DNA of 64,000 nucleotides from G963422745 sp965214285 (GTDB taxonomy: Bacteria > Actinomycetota > Acidimicrobiia > Acidimicrobiales > Aldehydirespiratoraceae): positions 1,736,001 to 1,800,000 of the forward strand of contig OZ243946.1 in the NCBI GenBank assembly GCA_965214285.1, given 5' to 3'. The translations under genes were made by a program, and so were the position numbers. Below are positions 63,386 to 64,000 of the stretch, in pieces. The notes under the pieces were generated by a model that saw nothing but the letters and a program-made list of their open reading frames with translations, did no database searches and was not told the DNA's origin. The first letter of the stretch is position 1. The number at the start of each line of letters is the position of its first letter.

Positions 63386-64000
63386 CCATTCCTGCGACGG
63401 CTGCGCCCGTTTCCGAGACGGCGGTGTCGGTGCGCAGCGTGTCGCTCACCATCGACGGCCAGACGGTGGAGGTCCCCGAGGGCACCTCGATCCACAAGGC
63501 CTGCGAGGCGGCCGGGATCGCCACGCCGACGCTGTGCTGGGCCGAGAACCTGACGCCCGTGAACGTCTGCCGGGTGTGCGTGGTGGAGGTGGAGAACAGC
63601 CGGGTGCTTGTGCCGTCGTGCGCCCGTGCCGCCGAGGACGACATGGTGGTGCACACCGACTCCGAGCGGGTCCGCCACAGCCGCAAGATGGTGCTGGAGT
63701 TCCTCGGCTCGGGCGTCGACCTGAGCCAGGCCGACGAGCTGGCGCCCTGGATGGAGCACTACGGCTGCGACCCGGACCGCTACGACCAACACGGCCTGGC
63801 TGCCCAGCGCATGGACGAGGCCCCCAAGGTGCAGGACAACCTCTACATCCGCGACTACGACCGCTGCGTGCTCTGCTACAAGTGCGTGGAGGCCTGCGGC
63901 GACGACGCCCAGCACACCTACGCCATCGCCGTGAGCGGCCGCGGCTTCGACGCCCGGATCTCCACCGAGTTCGACGCCGTCCTGCCGGAGTCGGCTTGCG
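63382..64000 (+). CDS. NuoG-like iron-sulfur subunit of formate dehydrogenase (cut by the window end)
   Basis: The visible 206 residues begin with a [2Fe-2S] ferredoxin domain (C52, C63, C66 and C80 in PTLCWAENL, NVCRVCVVEV and VPSCAR). The His/Cys [4Fe-4S] segment that usually follows seems absent: the region HSRKMVLEFLGSGVDLSQAD lacks the cysteines. A 2x[4Fe-4S]-type region starts with RCVLCYKCVEACGDDAQHTY. This matches the N-terminal third of FdsA/NuoG. The alpha subunit lacks exactly the domain that should come next, so the missing Fe4S4 domain may lie in the part beyond the window. Confidence 0.85.
   Translation, partial: MTIPATAAPVSETAVSVRSVSLTIDGQTVEVPEGTSIHKACEAAGIATPTLCWAENLTPVNVCRVCVVEVENSRVLVPSCARAAEDDMVVHTDSERVRHSRKMVLEFLGSGVDLSQADELAPWMEHYGCDPDRYDQHGLAAQRMDEAPKVQDNLYIRDYDRCVLCYKCVEACGDDAQHTYAIAVSGRGFDARISTEFDAVLPESAC

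Overview
The window is GC-rich, almost fully coding DNA from an actinobacterium. F420-type luciferase-like oxidoreductases, CYP125/142-like P450s with a 3Fe-4S ferredoxin, a DUF222/HNH (REP13E12-type) protein and many leaderless promoters (TANNNT placed 6-8 nt before the start codon) together suggest a free-living or symbiotic Acidimicrobiia-like lineage. That placement is an inference; there is no rRNA, and I saw no tRNA, IS element or CRISPR array.

Layout. 0-4 kb: a small unknown protein, a large N6-adenine DNA methyltransferase whose frame is broken at a run of ten G, and a lipoprotein. 4-9 kb: a 2OG-Fe(II) oxygenase, a DUF222/HNH gene preceded by two tandem copies of its own promoter and 5' end, and a long spacer with short repeats. 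9-16 kb: class I ribonucleotide reductase (nrdA-nrdB), then a convergent aminotransferase/methylmalonate-semialdehyde dehydrogenase pair. 16-26 kb: a mixed metabolic region (exported protein, nucleoside hydrolase, SDR, charge-segregated histone-H1-like protein, zinc alcohol dehydrogenase, LLM oxidoreductase, enoyl-CoA hydratase, kinase-like protein, NYN protein).

26-43 kb: fourteen minus-strand genes in tight, often overlapping order form a probable catabolic super-operon. It starts with a branched-chain-type ABC importer (LivK, LivF, LivH and a fused LivM-LivG) and continues through an acyl-CoA dehydrogenase, a glutamine-synthetase-like ligase, two P450s with a ferredoxin, a TTC38-like protein, a probable 3-sulfinopropanoyl-CoA desulfinase-type flavoprotein next to a class III CoA-transferase, a fumarylacetoacetate-hydrolase-family enzyme and an aldehyde dehydrogenase.

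43-64 kb: a one-carbon region. folC, a MetF-like reductase, formate-tetrahydrofolate ligase, a dimethylglycine/sarcosine-dehydrogenase-like enzyme with a GcvT domain, its ETF pair, GntR and IclR regulators, and a formate dehydrogenase all lie here. N-methyl groups would be loaded onto folate by the demethylase (electrons to ETF), processed by the folate enzymes, and formate oxidised by the dehydrogenase. The formate dehydrogenase alpha gene has an in-frame TGA at the active-site selenocysteine position followed by a well-placed SECIS hairpin, so it is one selenoprotein gene. Three promoters (folC, fhs-metF, iclR) carry paired 15-bp palindromes of the form TTCCGNATNNCGGAA with 18-bp pitch, pointing to an IclR-controlled one-carbon regulon. 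A tandem segmental duplication (54.2-56.9 kb) copied an LLM oxidoreductase and a coiled-coil membrane protein; one LLM copy was then deleted.
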